A stretch of 64,000 nt of DNA from Palsa-504 sp963756575 (GTDB lineage Bacteria > Actinomycetota > Actinomycetes > Streptosporangiales > Streptosporangiaceae), in NCBI GenBank assembly GCA_963756575.1, contig CAVWOM010000021.1, positions 496,001 to 560,000 of the forward strand, given 5' to 3'. The stretch's first letter is position 1, and the number at the start of each line of letters is the position of its first letter. The notes under the pieces were generated by a model. The model did no database searches and was not told the origin of the DNA. It saw only the letters and a program-made list of their open reading frames with translations. Positions 19,198 to 27,935 of this stretch are shown here, one piece after another. The position numbers were made by a program, and so were the translations under genes.

Positions 19198-19956
19198 ATG
19201 ACGCTCAAGGACACAGTCGCCCTGATCACCGGGTCGAGCAGCGGGATCGGGGCCGCCACCGCGCGCAGGCTGGCCGCCGAGGGAGCAGCCGTGGCCCTGG
19301 TGGCCCGGCGGCGGGACCGGCTGGAGGAACTGGCCGCGGTCATCGGCGGCGAAGGCGGGACCGCACTGGTCGTCGAGGCCGACGTGACCAGCCAGGAGCA
19401 GGCGGCGGACGCGGTCGAGCGAGTCGTCGCCGGGCTCGGCCGGCTCGACATCGTGGTCAACAACGCCGGGATCATGCTGCTAGGCCCGGCCCTGGATACC
19501 CCGGTGGCCGAATGGGACCAGATGGTGGCGGTCAACGTGCAGGGCATGCTCTACCTGACTCACGCCGCGCTGCCGCACCTGGTGCGCGCGGCGCAGGACT
19601 CGCCCCGGCAGGTGGCCGACGTGGTCAGCATCAGCTCCACCGCCGGGCGGGTGGCCCGGCCCGGCAGCAGCGTGTACAACCTGACCAAGTTCGGCGTCGT
19701 GGCGTTCTCCGAGGCGCTGCGCCAGGAACTGATCAGCCAGCGGGTCCGGGTGAGCGTGGTCGAGCCGGGCACGGTCGACACCGAGCTGACCTCGCACCTG
19801 CGGACCGGCATCAGGGAGGCCGCGCAGAACCAGGTCGAGGCGATACAGGCGCTGCGCCCCGAGGACATCGCCGACGCGGTGGCCTACATCGTGACCCGGG
19901 ACCGCCGGGTGGCGGTCAACGAGCTGCTCGTCCGCGCCAGCGAGCAGACCTGGTAG
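19198..19956 (+). CDS. Short-chain dehydrogenase/reductase
   Basis: A 252-residue classical SDR with the cofactor motif TGSSSGIGAATARRLA, NNAG at residue 90, a catalytic Ser in SISSTAG and YNLTK as the catalytic Tyr/Lys pair. NADP preference is suggested by ARRRDR after the second strand. The ATG at 19198 was preferred over upstream in-frame starts because it begins the Rossmann strand. Its last 477 bp overlap the nominal reading frame of the convergent DUF222/HNH gene. The substrate is unknown. Confidence 0.9.
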   Translation: MTLKDTVALITGSSSGIGAATARRLAAEGAAVALVARRRDRLEELAAVIGGEGGTALVVEADVTSQEQAADAVERVVAGLGRLDIVVNNAGIMLLGPALDTPVAEWDQMVAVNVQGMLYLTHAALPHLVRAAQDSPRQVADVVSISSTAGRVARPGSSVYNLTKFGVVAFSEALRQELISQRVRVSVVEPGTVDTELTSHLRTGIREAAQNQVEAIQALRPEDIADAVAYIVTRDRRVAVNELLVRASEQTW

Positions 19957-21723
19957 CGCCGCGGCCAGTGCGCCTTCGCCGGAGATGACCATGCTGGCTA
20001 CGGCCACCACGTGGAGCGGCGCGAGGAACCGTATCCGGGTTGGTAAGACCGCGTAGCGGGTGGGGGTGGTGGTGTAAGTGCGTCCGGCCGGGGTGTGCCA
20101 CACCAGGGTCCCGGGTTGGGGTTGTTCCAGCCGCCAGCCGTCGGCTTGCTTGCAGCGATGATGGTGACGGCACAGCGGCGCCAGGTTGCACTCGCAGGTC
20201 AGGCCGCCGTGGTGGTGAGGGCTGGTGTGGTCCAGGTCGCAGCGGGCCGCGCGGCGTCCGCAGCCGGGTGCGGTGCAGGTGGTATTCCTTGCCTTGACCA
20301 GGTGCTGGAGTTTCTTGCTGGGCCGGTAGCGGTCCTCGGCGCGAGGGTGCTCGCAGGGGCCGCGGATGACCGGGGTGAGCCGGGTGACGTTGAGCAGGTC
20401 CAGCAGGCCCTGGAGGGTGGCGGGCCCGGGCTGGTGCCCGGGCGGCCCGTGGGCTGGCCCCCAGGGGCGGGGCCCGGTGGCGCAGGCGTGGGCGGCGGCG
20501 GTCCCGTCGGGGTTCAGGGTCGTGACGCACCAGCGGGTGGCCGGATTCCGCGCGGCGGCAGCGACCAGGTCCCGGGTGTCGGCGTGGTCCAGGAGCCCGA
20601 ACCCGTCGACCTCGGCGCCTAGGCCGGTGTCGCCGTCCAGGGCGGCGGCGGGGACCGTGATGGTGACCTGCGCACCGACGCTCGGCCCGCCGAATCCCTG
20701 GCCGCCGAATCCCTGGCCGCCGGAACCGGGGCCGCCGGAACCGGGGCCGCCAGAACCGGGGCCGCCAGAACCGGGGCCGCCGGGAGCGTCCGGGCCCGGA
20801 GCCTCGCTGTCCTGGCCGCCGCTGGCTGCGGGTCTCGCCGGGGCGGCCCGCGAATCGCGTTCCTGGAGCAGGTCCAGCGTGGCGCGGACCTTCAGCTCCT
20901 CCCACGTCCCCGGCACCCCGGCGTCCCGCAGCGCGCGGGCCCGGTCCTCAACGTGCTGCATCGAGGCCAGCACCTCGGCCGAGGGCAGCTCCCGGCCCGA
21001 GATCCCGGCGTTCCCGGACTCCTCCCTGAACGCCCGCACCCGCGCCTCGCGCCGCGCCTTCTCCTTGCGCTTGCGGGCGGCTTCGGGGTCGAGGCGCAGG
21101 ACCAGCCTGCTGGCGGCCCGGCGCAGCTCGCCGTAGGTCTTGGACTGGGCGGCCGCGGCCAGGAGCTCATCGGCGATCGCGGCGTCCTCATCAGACAGGA
21201 CGCTGGTGAACTCCTCGATGATCTTGACGTGGACCGGGCCGAGCTTTCCCGCGGCCAGCGCGGCGAAGGTGACGGGGAGCCGCCGGGCCACCGCCCGCGC
21301 GTAGGCGATCTCCCCGGCCGCGGACAGCCAGGTCAGCCGGAACGCCGCCGCGATCTCATCGGCGGCGAAGTCCTGCCGCCGGGGCCGGGACGCGAACTCC
21401 GCCAGCGCCGCCATCTGGGCCCACGCCATCCGCGACTCGACCCGCCGGGCTCCGGACAGGAATCCGATCAGCTGGTCATCCGACAGCCCCGCCAGCCCGG
21501 TCCCGTCCGGCCCGGCGACCGTGTCCAGGACCATCGCCAGCAGCGGGCCCGGCGCCATCGTGTCCGCCCGGCCGTCCGCCGCGAACCCCTCCAGCGACAG
21601 GTCCTCCGCCGGCGCCGTCACGTACAGGCCCTGCGGGATCCCCTCCTCGCCGTCCTCCCGGCCGTCCCCGGGCAGCCCCGAGCCCGCAGGCTCGTCAGGC
21701 TCGGGGGACAGCGCAGCAGACAT
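19480..21723 (-). CDS. DUF222 / HNH endonuclease domain protein with probable run-on C-terminus
   Basis: A 747-residue ORF. The N-terminal DUF222 (13E12-repeat) region spans about residues 60-270. A Gly/Pro linker follows, built from a 15-bp tandem repeat. The HNH nuclease module has zinc cysteines in CTAPGCGRRAARCDLDH, then CECNLAPLCRHHH. Homologous proteins normally end shortly after the HNH, here near RTYTTTPTRYAV (about 20050). The remaining ~185 residues are the antisense of the neighbouring SDR gene and look non-native, so the real stop has probably been lost. These genes are multicopy in actinobacteria and their role is unclear. Confidence 0.78.
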   Translation of the reverse strand: MSAALSPEPDEPAGSGLPGDGREDGEEGIPQGLYVTAPAEDLSLEGFAADGRADTMAPGPLLAMVLDTVAGPDGTGLAGLSDDQLIGFLSGARRVESRMAWAQMAALAEFASRPRRQDFAADEIAAAFRLTWLSAAGEIAYARAVARRLPVTFAALAAGKLGPVHVKIIEEFTSVLSDEDAAIADELLAAAAQSKTYGELRRAASRLVLRLDPEAARKRKEKARREARVRAFREESGNAGISGRELPSAEVLASMQHVEDRARALRDAGVPGTWEELKVRATLDLLQERDSRAAPARPAASGGQDSEAPGPDAPGGPGSGGPGSGGPGSGGPGSGGQGFGGQGFGGPSVGAQVTITVPAAALDGDTGLGAEVDGFGLLDHADTRDLVAAAARNPATRWCVTTLNPDGTAAAHACATGPRPWGPAHGPPGHQPGPATLQGLLDLLNVTRLTPVIRGPCEHPRAEDRYRPSKKLQHLVKARNTTCTAPGCGRRAARCDLDHTSPHHHGGLTCECNLAPLCRHHHRCKQADGWRLEQPQPGTLVWHTPAGRTYTTTPTRYAVLPTRIRFLAPLHVVAVASMVISGEGALAAALPGLLAGADEQLVDRHPAVPGHDVGHRVGDVLGAQRLYRLDLVLRGLPDAGPQVRGQLGVDRARLDHAHPDPLADQFLAQRLGERHDAELGQVVHAAAGPGHPPGGGADADHVGHLPGRVLRRAHQVRQRGVSQVEHALHVDRHHLVPFGHRGIQGRA
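20686..20775. repeat. Six 15-bp tandem repeats encoding a Gly/Pro linker
   Basis: Variants of GCCGCCGGAACCGGG repeat six times, giving a Gly-Pro-Gly-Ser-Gly-type flexible spacer between DUF222 and HNH. The units remain in frame. Confidence 0.85.
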
Positions 21724-21893
21724 GGCACACCTGCCCGGCTAGGGGAGAGAAAGAGGGGGATTCGCGGAGACGCCCGCTAGGGAACAGCTTATCCCCTCAC
21801 AAGATCAACAACAAGTAGTAATCGAACTGAATTTCAAGATCATTTCTGGAACAGGCAATTAACGGTCGCAACGAGATGTGGCGAGTGCCGACC

Positions 21894-21991
21894 AGGGCCA
21901 AGGTGACCGGTACCAGCAGGGCCAAGGTGGCCGGTACCGGGCAGGGCCAGGGTGGCTAGTAACAGGCAGGGCCAAGGTGGCCAGTACCAGC
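21894..21991. repeat. Four imperfect 24-25-bp tandem repeats
   Basis: Units begin AGGGCCAAGGTGGCC and end near GTACC, at 21894-21917, 21918-21942, 21943-21967 and 21968-21991. They lie in the AT-mixed spacer between the DUF222 gene start and the 3' end of the muconolactone-isomerase-like gene. The rest of the spacer, 21780-21893, is AT-rich and probably carries the DUF222 promoter. Confidence 0.85.
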
Positions 21992-21996
21992 CGAGG

Positions 21997-22605
21997 TCAG
22001 GACGGGGCCAGCGCCGGGTCGCTCGGATGAATGCTCAGCGGCGTGATGTCCGTCGTCATCCAGGGGTCCAGCGGCAGCGACCGCACGATCGCCTCCATCT
22101 CCGCGGCGTCGGCGGCCCGCCACAGGCCCAGCGCGCCAGGGTCTCCGGGTCCGCCCGGTGGCAGCCGCCACAGCCGCAGCAGGTGCCCCTGTCCCGCCAG
22201 TTCGCGCGCCGCCGCCGCCTCGGCCGCATCGGTGTCAGCGACCACCGCGGCCGGGGTCCCTTCCGGGATGGCAACCGTGAAGCAGGTCAGGAACTCGGGC
22301 GCCCCGGGCGCCGGGGCCGGGATCGGGTCGTTCGGGTGCGGCGCGAGCGGCGTGACCTGATCCGTACGCCAGATCCGCAGCGGCATCGAGGCCAGGACCT
22401 TCTCCAGCTCGTCGTCGCCGGCCGCGGCGAACAGGCCAAAGGTGCGCCATTCGCCCGGTTGCAGCGGCGGCCGCCACAGCCGTAGCAGGTGCCCGGCGGC
22501 GGCGAGGTCACGCGAATGCGCGGCCTCCCGGCCGCGGATGTCATCCACGGCCTGCTCCGGCGTCCCGTCCGGGACCCTGGTGGTCATGCTGACCAGGTAC
22601 TCCAT
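21997..22605 (-). CDS. Tandem muconolactone-isomerase-like protein
   Basis: A 202-residue protein made of two copies of the ~90-residue ferredoxin-like muconolactone delta-isomerase fold. Copy 1 (EYLVSMTTRVPDGTPEQAVD to PHPNDP) and copy 2 (FLTCFTVAIPEGTPAAVV to HPSDP) share GHLLRLWR and the PLxxW...TPL blocks. The classical enzyme is a single-domain decamer of the catechol branch of the beta-ketoadipate pathway, so the fusion is unusual. It lies 23 bp downstream of an SDR gene in the same direction. Activity on muconolactone is not certain. Confidence 0.82.
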   Translation of the reverse strand: MEYLVSMTTRVPDGTPEQAVDDIRGREAAHSRDLAAAGHLLRLWRPPLQPGEWRTFGLFAAAGDDELEKVLASMPLRIWRTDQVTPLAPHPNDPIPAPAPGAPEFLTCFTVAIPEGTPAAVVADTDAAEAAAARELAGQGHLLRLWRLPPGGPGDPGALGLWRAADAAEMEAIVRSLPLDPWMTTDITPLSIHPSDPALAPS

Positions 22606-22628
22606 GAAGGAGAGCCTCCTAGGTGATC

Positions 22629-23405
22629 TCAGTTACCAGGGACGAGCTGCTGGCCGCCGTCGATGTCGTAGGTCGCGCCGGTCAGCGCGGTGTTGATCAT
22701 GATGTGCACGGCCAGGGCGGCGACGTCGGCGGGCCCGACGACCCGGCCGATGGGCAGCGTCGCCCGCAGCGTCGCCCGCCGCGCGTCCAGGCCATCACCC
22801 AGCAGCGACGCGGACAGCGGGGTGTCGACGAAACCGGCCGCGATGAGGTTGACCCGGATCGGCGCCACCTCGACGGCCAGGTTGGCGATCAGGGCGGGCT
22901 GGCCGGCGGTGGCCGCCGCGATGAGCGACATGCCGGGCCCCCGGCTGCGGCCGCCGGTACCGCCCATGAACAGCAGCGTGCCGCCGGGCCGCACCCGGCC
23001 GATGGCACGCTGGGCGATGGCGACGGCCAGCCAGATGTGGCGGTCGAAATCGAGGTGCGCCTGCTCGCGGTCGAGCTCGGCCAGCGGGCCGTAGTAAGGG
23101 CCGGGGCCGGTGACCATCACGTGGTCGATCACCTCGGGCAGGTCGCCGAAGAACTGGTCCAGGGCGGCCCAGTCGGTGACGTCGAAGGCCGCGGTGCGCA
23201 CCGCGCCGACCTCGGCCGCGGCCGCGGAGAGGCGCTCGGGGTTGCGCGCGGCCAGGACGACGTCGGCGCCCTCGGCGCGGGCCCGGCGGGCCGTCTCGAG
23301 CCCGATGCCGGCGCTGCCGCCGATCACGACGACGGTCTGCCCGGTCAGCTCGGGTTCGCGGTGGACCGAGCGATGGATAGCGCAGACGTCGGGTGTGGTG
23401 GTCAT
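22629..23405 (-). CDS. Atypical short-chain dehydrogenase (no YxxxK)
   Basis: A 258-residue SDR fold with a cofactor motif VVIGGSAGIGLETARRA and the usual C-terminal substrate loop ending DIDGGQQLVPGN. The expected catalytic Tyr-x-x-x-Lys is absent; the corresponding region reads RGPGMSLIAAATAGQP. It therefore belongs to a divergent SDR branch. The ATG 23405 follows GGAGGAAT and overlaps the stop of an MFS remnant. It is probably cotranscribed with the muconolactone-isomerase-like gene. Confidence 0.83.
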   Translation of the reverse strand: MTTTPDVCAIHRSVHREPELTGQTVVVIGGSAGIGLETARRARAEGADVVLAARNPERLSAAAAEVGAVRTAAFDVTDWAALDQFFGDLPEVIDHVMVTGPGPYYGPLAELDREQAHLDFDRHIWLAVAIAQRAIGRVRPGGTLLFMGGTGGRSRGPGMSLIAAATAGQPALIANLAVEVAPIRVNLIAAGFVDTPLSASLLGDGLDARRATLRATLPIGRVVGPADVAALAVHIMINTALTGATYDIDGGQQLVPGN

Positions 23406-23615
23406 GATTCCTCCGGTGTCGTCAAGGCTGGAACGGGTGGGGGACAACCAGCCTCGGGTGCACGCGCCACCAATCGGTGCCCCGAGCGGTCGTCAGTAAC
23501 GAACAACGCTGTGATCACCGCCGCCGCCCCGCACAGCCCGGCCATGACGATCATGGCCGGCTGGTAGCCGCTCACGAGCGCGCCGGCGTACCCTCGGCCA
23601 GCACCGTGGCCGTGA
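23402..23615 (-). pseudogene. C-terminal remnant of an MFS transporter
   Basis: A short minus-strand frame reads ALVSGYQPAMIVMAGLCGAA, then AVITALFVTDDRSGHRL, and stops by overlapping the SDR start. This is the last helix and tail typical of drug-type major facilitators. No transmembrane region precedes it. Between 23616 and 23700 the frame breaks into unrelated residues, so only about 70 codons survive. Confidence 0.6.
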
Positions 23616-23699
23616 TCAGCGCGGCGCCGGTCCGGCTGCGCAGCGGGACGAGCTGACCCGTTCCCGCCGCCGCGCCGGGCCGGCTGAGCCGGGAAACGC

Positions 23700-25055
23700 T
23701 CACGGCACGGCAGCCTGGCGACCCGCCGCGATCTGCGCCCGCAGCGCCTTCAGCCCGGCCACGAAGATCTCGGAGAACGTGGGGAAGGGCTGGATCACGT
23801 CGCGCAGCACGTCCAGCGGCACCTGGGCCCGGACGGCCAGCGTGGCCTGCTGCATCCACTCCCCGGCCTCCGGGCCGAGGGCGTAGCCGCCGGTCAGCCG
23901 CTCCCCGTCGGACACCAGGGTCAGGAACCCGCGCGACGAGGCGTAGTCGTGGGCGTAGGTAGCGGTCTTGGCCACGTCGGCCAGCGGCACGGTCACGCTG
24001 AACCGGTCCTCGTGCGCGCCGACCGCGGCGGCCTGCGGGTCGGTGTAGACCACGTCCGGCACCGCCTCGTAGTGCGCCTCGCGCGGCTCGCCCAGCAGGT
24101 TCGAGGCCACGACCTCGCCCTGGTACTTGCCGACGTGGGTGAGCAGCCGGATCCCGGTGACGTCACCGATGGCCCACAGCCGGTCGGCCGCCCGCAGCCG
24201 CCCGTCGACCTGCACCCCTTGGGCGCTGAAGGAAGCACCGGTCGTCTCCAGGCCGACCCCGGCTGTCCGCGGCCGCCGCCCGGTCGCGATCAGCAGCCGG
24301 TCCCCGCGCAGCGAAGTACCGTCGTCGAGCTCCAGGACGTAGTCCGGGCCGTCCCGGCGCGCGGCGCTCGCGTGCACGCCCAGGTGCAGCTCGATGCCGT
24401 CCTCGCGCAGCGCCGCGCCGAGCGCGTCGCCCAGCGGCTCGGGCTCGCGCGCGAGCACATGCGATGCGCCTTCCACGAGCGACACCGAACCGCCGAGCCG
24501 GCGCACCGCCTGGGCCATCTCGGCGCCGACCGGGCCGCCGCCGAGGATCAGCAGGTGCCGCGGCACCGCCTCCATCGCGGTCACCTCGCGGGTGCCCCAC
24601 ACGCCGTCGAGCTCGCGCAGGCCAGGAACCGGCGGCACCACCGGATCCGAGCCGTTGGCGAGTACCACATCCCGCGCCACATACCGCTTATCCCCGACCA
24701 CGACCACGCCGGGTCCGTCGAGCCGCCCGGACCCGCGAATAAGGTCGATGCCCTTGCCCGCCAGCCACGCCTGCTGACCGACGTCGGTGTGGTTCGAGAC
24801 CATGAAGTCCCGGTAGGCCAGCGCGGCCGCCACGTCGACCTGCGCGGTACCCGCCGCCTGGAGCACGCCGTGCACCGCTTCGCCCGGTCGCAGCAGCGTC
24901 TTGCTCGGGATGCAGGCCCAGTACGAGCATTCGCCCCCGGCCAGCTCCCGCTCCACCACGGCGACGTGGAGGCCCCCGTCCACCAGCTCGCCGGCGCAGT
25001 GCTCACCCGGCGAGCCCGCCCCCAGGACGATGACGTCGTAGTCGTACCCGCTCAC
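23700..25055 (-). CDS. Pyridine nucleotide-disulfide oxidoreductase (family member 1)
   Basis: A 451-residue class I flavin disulfide reductase. It has the FAD motif IVLGAGSPGEHCAGEL, the redox-active Cys pair in GGECSYWACIPSK, the NAD(P) motif LILGGGPVGAEMAQA, and ATGRRP followed by GDVTG. The C-terminal interface lacks the HxxxxE pair of true lipoamide dehydrogenase, so the disulfide substrate is probably different. GTG start at 25055, overlapping the VOC gene stop. It is related to the oppositely oriented gene at 25.9 kb. Confidence 0.87.
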   Translation of the reverse strand: MSGYDYDVIVLGAGSPGEHCAGELVDGGLHVAVVERELAGGECSYWACIPSKTLLRPGEAVHGVLQAAGTAQVDVAAALAYRDFMVSNHTDVGQQAWLAGKGIDLIRGSGRLDGPGVVVVGDKRYVARDVVLANGSDPVVPPVPGLRELDGVWGTREVTAMEAVPRHLLILGGGPVGAEMAQAVRRLGGSVSLVEGASHVLAREPEPLGDALGAALREDGIELHLGVHASAARRDGPDYVLELDDGTSLRGDRLLIATGRRPRTAGVGLETTGASFSAQGVQVDGRLRAADRLWAIGDVTGIRLLTHVGKYQGEVVASNLLGEPREAHYEAVPDVVYTDPQAAAVGAHEDRFSVTVPLADVAKTATYAHDYASSRGFLTLVSDGERLTGGYALGPEAGEWMQQATLAVRAQVPLDVLRDVIQPFPTFSEIFVAGLKALRAQIAAGRQAAVP

Positions 25056-25669
25056 GTGCCGTCCGCCTGCTTCGCCGACTCGTCCGCCATGTACTGCGCG
25101 TACCAGTCGGGCCAGTCCGCATCGGCGTGCCCGATTTCCTCTTCGTGCTTGCCGTGCGCGGCCGCCGCCCGGCGCAGCGCGTCGGCCAGGCCGGCCACCG
25201 AGTCGAAGGCCGCCAGCGCGGACGTCTCCCGGCCGGGCAGCCGGGTAGTGACCTCCTGGACGAACCACAGGTTGCCGTCCGGGTCGGGGAAGGAGACCCA
25301 CGAGCCGTAGCTCGGGCGCTCCGCGGACGGGCCGTCCGCCCGCCCGCCGGTCCCGCCGTGGTGGAACACCCCGCCCACGTCGTGGAAGACGTCGCTGACC
25401 GGCGCCCCGAGCGAGGCCAGCTCGGCCCGGGCCGCCTCGATGTCGCCCGCGACCAGCTGCATGCCCTCGGCCGAGCCGGGCGCGGCGTCGGTGACCCCGG
25501 TGCCGAAGATGACCGAGCAGGCCGAGCCGGGCGGTGTCACCTGGATCACCCGGAAGTCCGGGCCGGTCGCGAAGTCGGCGTCCAGGCGCCAGCCGAGACC
25601 GGTGTAGAAGGCCTTGGCCCGGTCCACATCGGAGACCGGCAGCACCACGACCTCGAGCCTCAAGTCCAT
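25052..25669 (-). CDS. VOC-family protein with C-terminal extension
   Basis: A 205-residue protein. A vicinal-oxygen-chelate domain (about residues 1-130) runs from LPVSDVDRAKAFYTGLGW to SFPDPDGNLWFVQEVTTRLP. It is followed by a ~70-residue Ala-rich helical tail ending DWPDWYAQYMADE. This tail pattern occurs in actinobacterial glyoxalase-like proteins. The ATG 25669 was preferred over longer in-frame starts because it begins the first strand. It is translationally coupled (GTGA) to the flavin reductase gene. Confidence 0.83.
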   Translation of the reverse strand: MDLRLEVVVLPVSDVDRAKAFYTGLGWRLDADFATGPDFRVIQVTPPGSACSVIFGTGVTDAAPGSAEGMQLVAGDIEAARAELASLGAPVSDVFHDVGGVFHHGGTGGRADGPSAERPSYGSWVSFPDPDGNLWFVQEVTTRLPGRETSALAAFDSVAGLADALRRAAAAHGKHEEEIGHADADWPDWYAQYMADESAKQADGT

Positions 25670-25882
25670 GATTGTTCCTCTCGCTGCTGGTTTAGCCAGC
25701 TCCCACGATCGCTCTCCCGCCCGGCCGATCGCGCCCGTGATATCCCTGGCCCGTACCCTGGCCCCCGCCCGCACTAAGGTCGAGGTTCGTAGTAACGTCC
25801 GTCCGTTTCAACAGACCAATACGGACCAAACGAGTGGGCCGTCGCCAAGTCGGCCCCTGCGACATCGGTCCAAGGGGGAAGC

Positions 25883-27371
25883 ATGAGCGACCAGGAGTTC
25901 GAACGTCGTCGTGATCGGGGCGGGGCCGACGGGCGAGAACGTCGCCGACCGGGCCCGCCGGGGCGGCCTGTCGGTGGCGGTGGCGGAATCCGAGCTCGTC
26001 GGCGGCGAGTGCTCGTACTGGGCCTGCATCCCGAGCAAGGCGCTGCTGCGCCCGGCGGCCGCCCTGGCCGCCGCGCGGGCCGTGGGCGGGGCCCGGCAGG
26101 CGGTGACGGGCGAGCTGGACGTGGCGGCCGTGCTGGCCCGCCGGACCAAGTTCACGCACGGCTGGTCCGACGACTCCGGGCAGGTGAAGTGGCTGGACGG
26201 CACCGGCAGCACGCTGGTCCGCGGCGCCGCCCGGCTGGCGGGCGAGCGCAAGGTCGAGGTGACCGCCCCCGATGGCGGCCCCGATGGCGGCCCCGATGGC
26301 GGCCCCGATGGCGGCACCGTCACGCTGGCCGCCCGGCACGCGGTGGTCGTCGCGACCGGCAGCGCGGCCGCCATCCCGCCGGTCCCCGGGCTGGCCGAGC
26401 CGCTGGTGTGGACGAGCCGCGAGGCGACCAGCTCCGAGATCGTCCCCGGCCGCCTCGCGATCCTCGGCGGCGGCGTGGTGGCGTGCGAGATGGCCACCGC
26501 CTGGCGGGCGCTCGGGGCCGAGGTCACGATGCTGGTCCGGGGGGCCGGCCTGCTCGCCAAGCTGGAGCCGTTCGCCGGCGAGCTGGTGGCCGCGGCGCTG
26601 CGGTCGGCCGGCGTGGACGTCCGGACCGGCACCGGCGTAACCCGGGTGCGCCGGCTCGCCCGCGCCACCCCGGTGGAGATCTGGACGGCTCACCAGGACC
26701 AGGGCCAGCCCGCCGACCTGGTCGCCGACGAACTGCTGGTCGCGGCCGGCCGGGTCCCGCGCACCGGCGACCTGGGCCTGGAGTCCGTCGGCCTGACCCC
26801 CGGCGACTGGCTGACCGTGGACGACAGCTGCCAGGTGGGCGCCGTGCCCGGCGGCTGGCTGTACGCGGTGGGCGACGTCAACCAGCGCAACCTGCTCACC
26901 CACATGGGCAAGTACCAGGCCCGGGCGTGCGGCGACGCGATCGTCGCCCGGGCCCGCGGCGAGCTGACCGGCCCGCCGCCCCCGTGGACCGGCGTGGCGG
27001 CCAGCGCCGACCATCTCGGCGCCCCGCAGGTGGTCTTCACCGACCCCGAGGTGGCCGCGGTCGGGCTGACCGAGGCGGAAGCGCTCGGCCGGGGCCTGCG
27101 GGTACGCGCCGTCGACTACGAGCTCGGCCAGGTGGCCGGGGCGGCCCTGGCCGCGGACGACTATCAGGGCCACGCCCGGTTCGTCGTCGACGAGGAACGC
27201 AAGATCCTGGTCGGCGCCACGTTCGCCGGACCCGGCACGGCCGAGCTGCTGCACGCCGCGACCATCGCCGTGGTGGGCCAGGTGCCGCTCGGCCGGCTGT
27301 GGCACGCGGTTCCCTCGTTCCCCACCATCAGCGAGGTCTGGCTGCGCCTGCTCGAGGCGTACGGCATGTAG
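25883..27371 (+). CDS. Pyridine nucleotide-disulfide oxidoreductase (family member 2), N-terminal frameshift
   Basis: Same family as the divergent gene at 23.7-25.1 kb: Cys pair in GGECSYWACIPSK, second dinucleotide site LAILGGGVVACEMATAW, C-terminal LLHAATIAVVGQVPL. The natural start appears to be ATG 25883 (MSDQEF), but one extra base near 25900-25902 (GAA for GA) throws it out of frame. The main frame is open only from GTG 25911 and lacks the first beta strand of the FAD site. A 12-bp repeat at about 26273-26315 adds a Gly-Gly-Pro-Asp loop. The product would be 486 residues from 25911. Confidence 0.82.
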
Positions 27372-27452
27372 AAAGGGCGCATCCGCGACCAAACCGCTCA
27401 GCCGATGGCCGCGAATAAGGGATGTGAGGCGCCTACCAGTAACCGGCTCGCG

Positions 27453-27677
27453 ATGACGGACGCGCAGCCCTGGCCGAACGAGACGAGACCGGACCAGCCG
27501 GAACCGAACCAGACGTGCGATCGCTGCGGACCCGCCGTCCGCGCGGCCTACCGTGTGCACCGGCAAGGCGAGCTCTACCTGTGCAAGCACTGCGCGAACC
27601 GGCTCTGGCCGGACCTGTCCCGGCGGGGGTGGAACATCTGGCCTGTCGGCGAGACCACCTGCACCGCCAGCAGCTGA
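27453..27677 (+). CDS. Small zinc-ribbon protein (DUF7455-like)
   Basis: A 74-residue protein with two CxxC knuckles, CDRCGPAVRAAYRV and LCKHCANRLW, forming a zinc ribbon typical of small conserved actinobacterial proteins. An in-frame ATG at 27405 would lengthen it. It ends 12 bp before tatA. No function is established. Confidence 0.7.
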   Translation: MTDAQPWPNETRPDQPEPNQTCDRCGPAVRAAYRVHRQGELYLCKHCANRLWPDLSRRGWNIWPVGETTCTASS

Positions 27678-27689
27678 GGGGAAACAGAC

Positions 27690-27899
27690 ATGGTTGGTGA
27701 CCTGTTCGACAGCCCGTGGAAGATCCTGATCGTCGCGGTGGTGATCATCGTCCTGTTCGGGTCGAAGAAGCTGCCCGGCGCGGCCCGCTCGCTGGGCCAG
27801 TCGATGCGGATCCTCAAGAGCGAGGTCGGCGGCCTGCACGAGGACGACCCGGAGCTCACCCGGCCCCGCACGGACCAGCCCAGACCGGCCAGCCACTAA
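27690..27899 (+). CDS. tatA: Twin-arginine translocase subunit TatA
   Basis: A 69-residue TatA/E protein. A single N-terminal transmembrane helix (ILIVAVVIIVLFG) is followed by the diagnostic FGSKKLPGAARSLG hinge, an amphipathic helix and an acidic tail. It oligomerises to form the pore for folded twin-arginine substrates. tatC follows after 36 bp. No tatB-like gene is present, as is common in actinobacterial tatAC pairs. Confidence 0.93.
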   Translation: MVGDLFDSPWKILIVAVVIIVLFGSKKLPGAARSLGQSMRILKSEVGGLHEDDPELTRPRTDQPRPASH

Positions 27900-27935
27900 G
27901 CGCATCACCACGGGGCATCACCACGGGGGGAAATC

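Noticed and set aside
22629..23405. Enoyl-ACP reductase assignment for the atypical SDR
   Set aside because: The Tyr-x6-Lys arrangement of FabI is not present either, so only the fold can be claimed.
23700..25055. Dihydrolipoamide dehydrogenase (lpdA) assignment
   Set aside because: The Cys environment differs from GGTCLNVGC and the C-terminal His-Glu catalytic pair is not evident. No 2-oxoacid dehydrogenase genes adjoin it.
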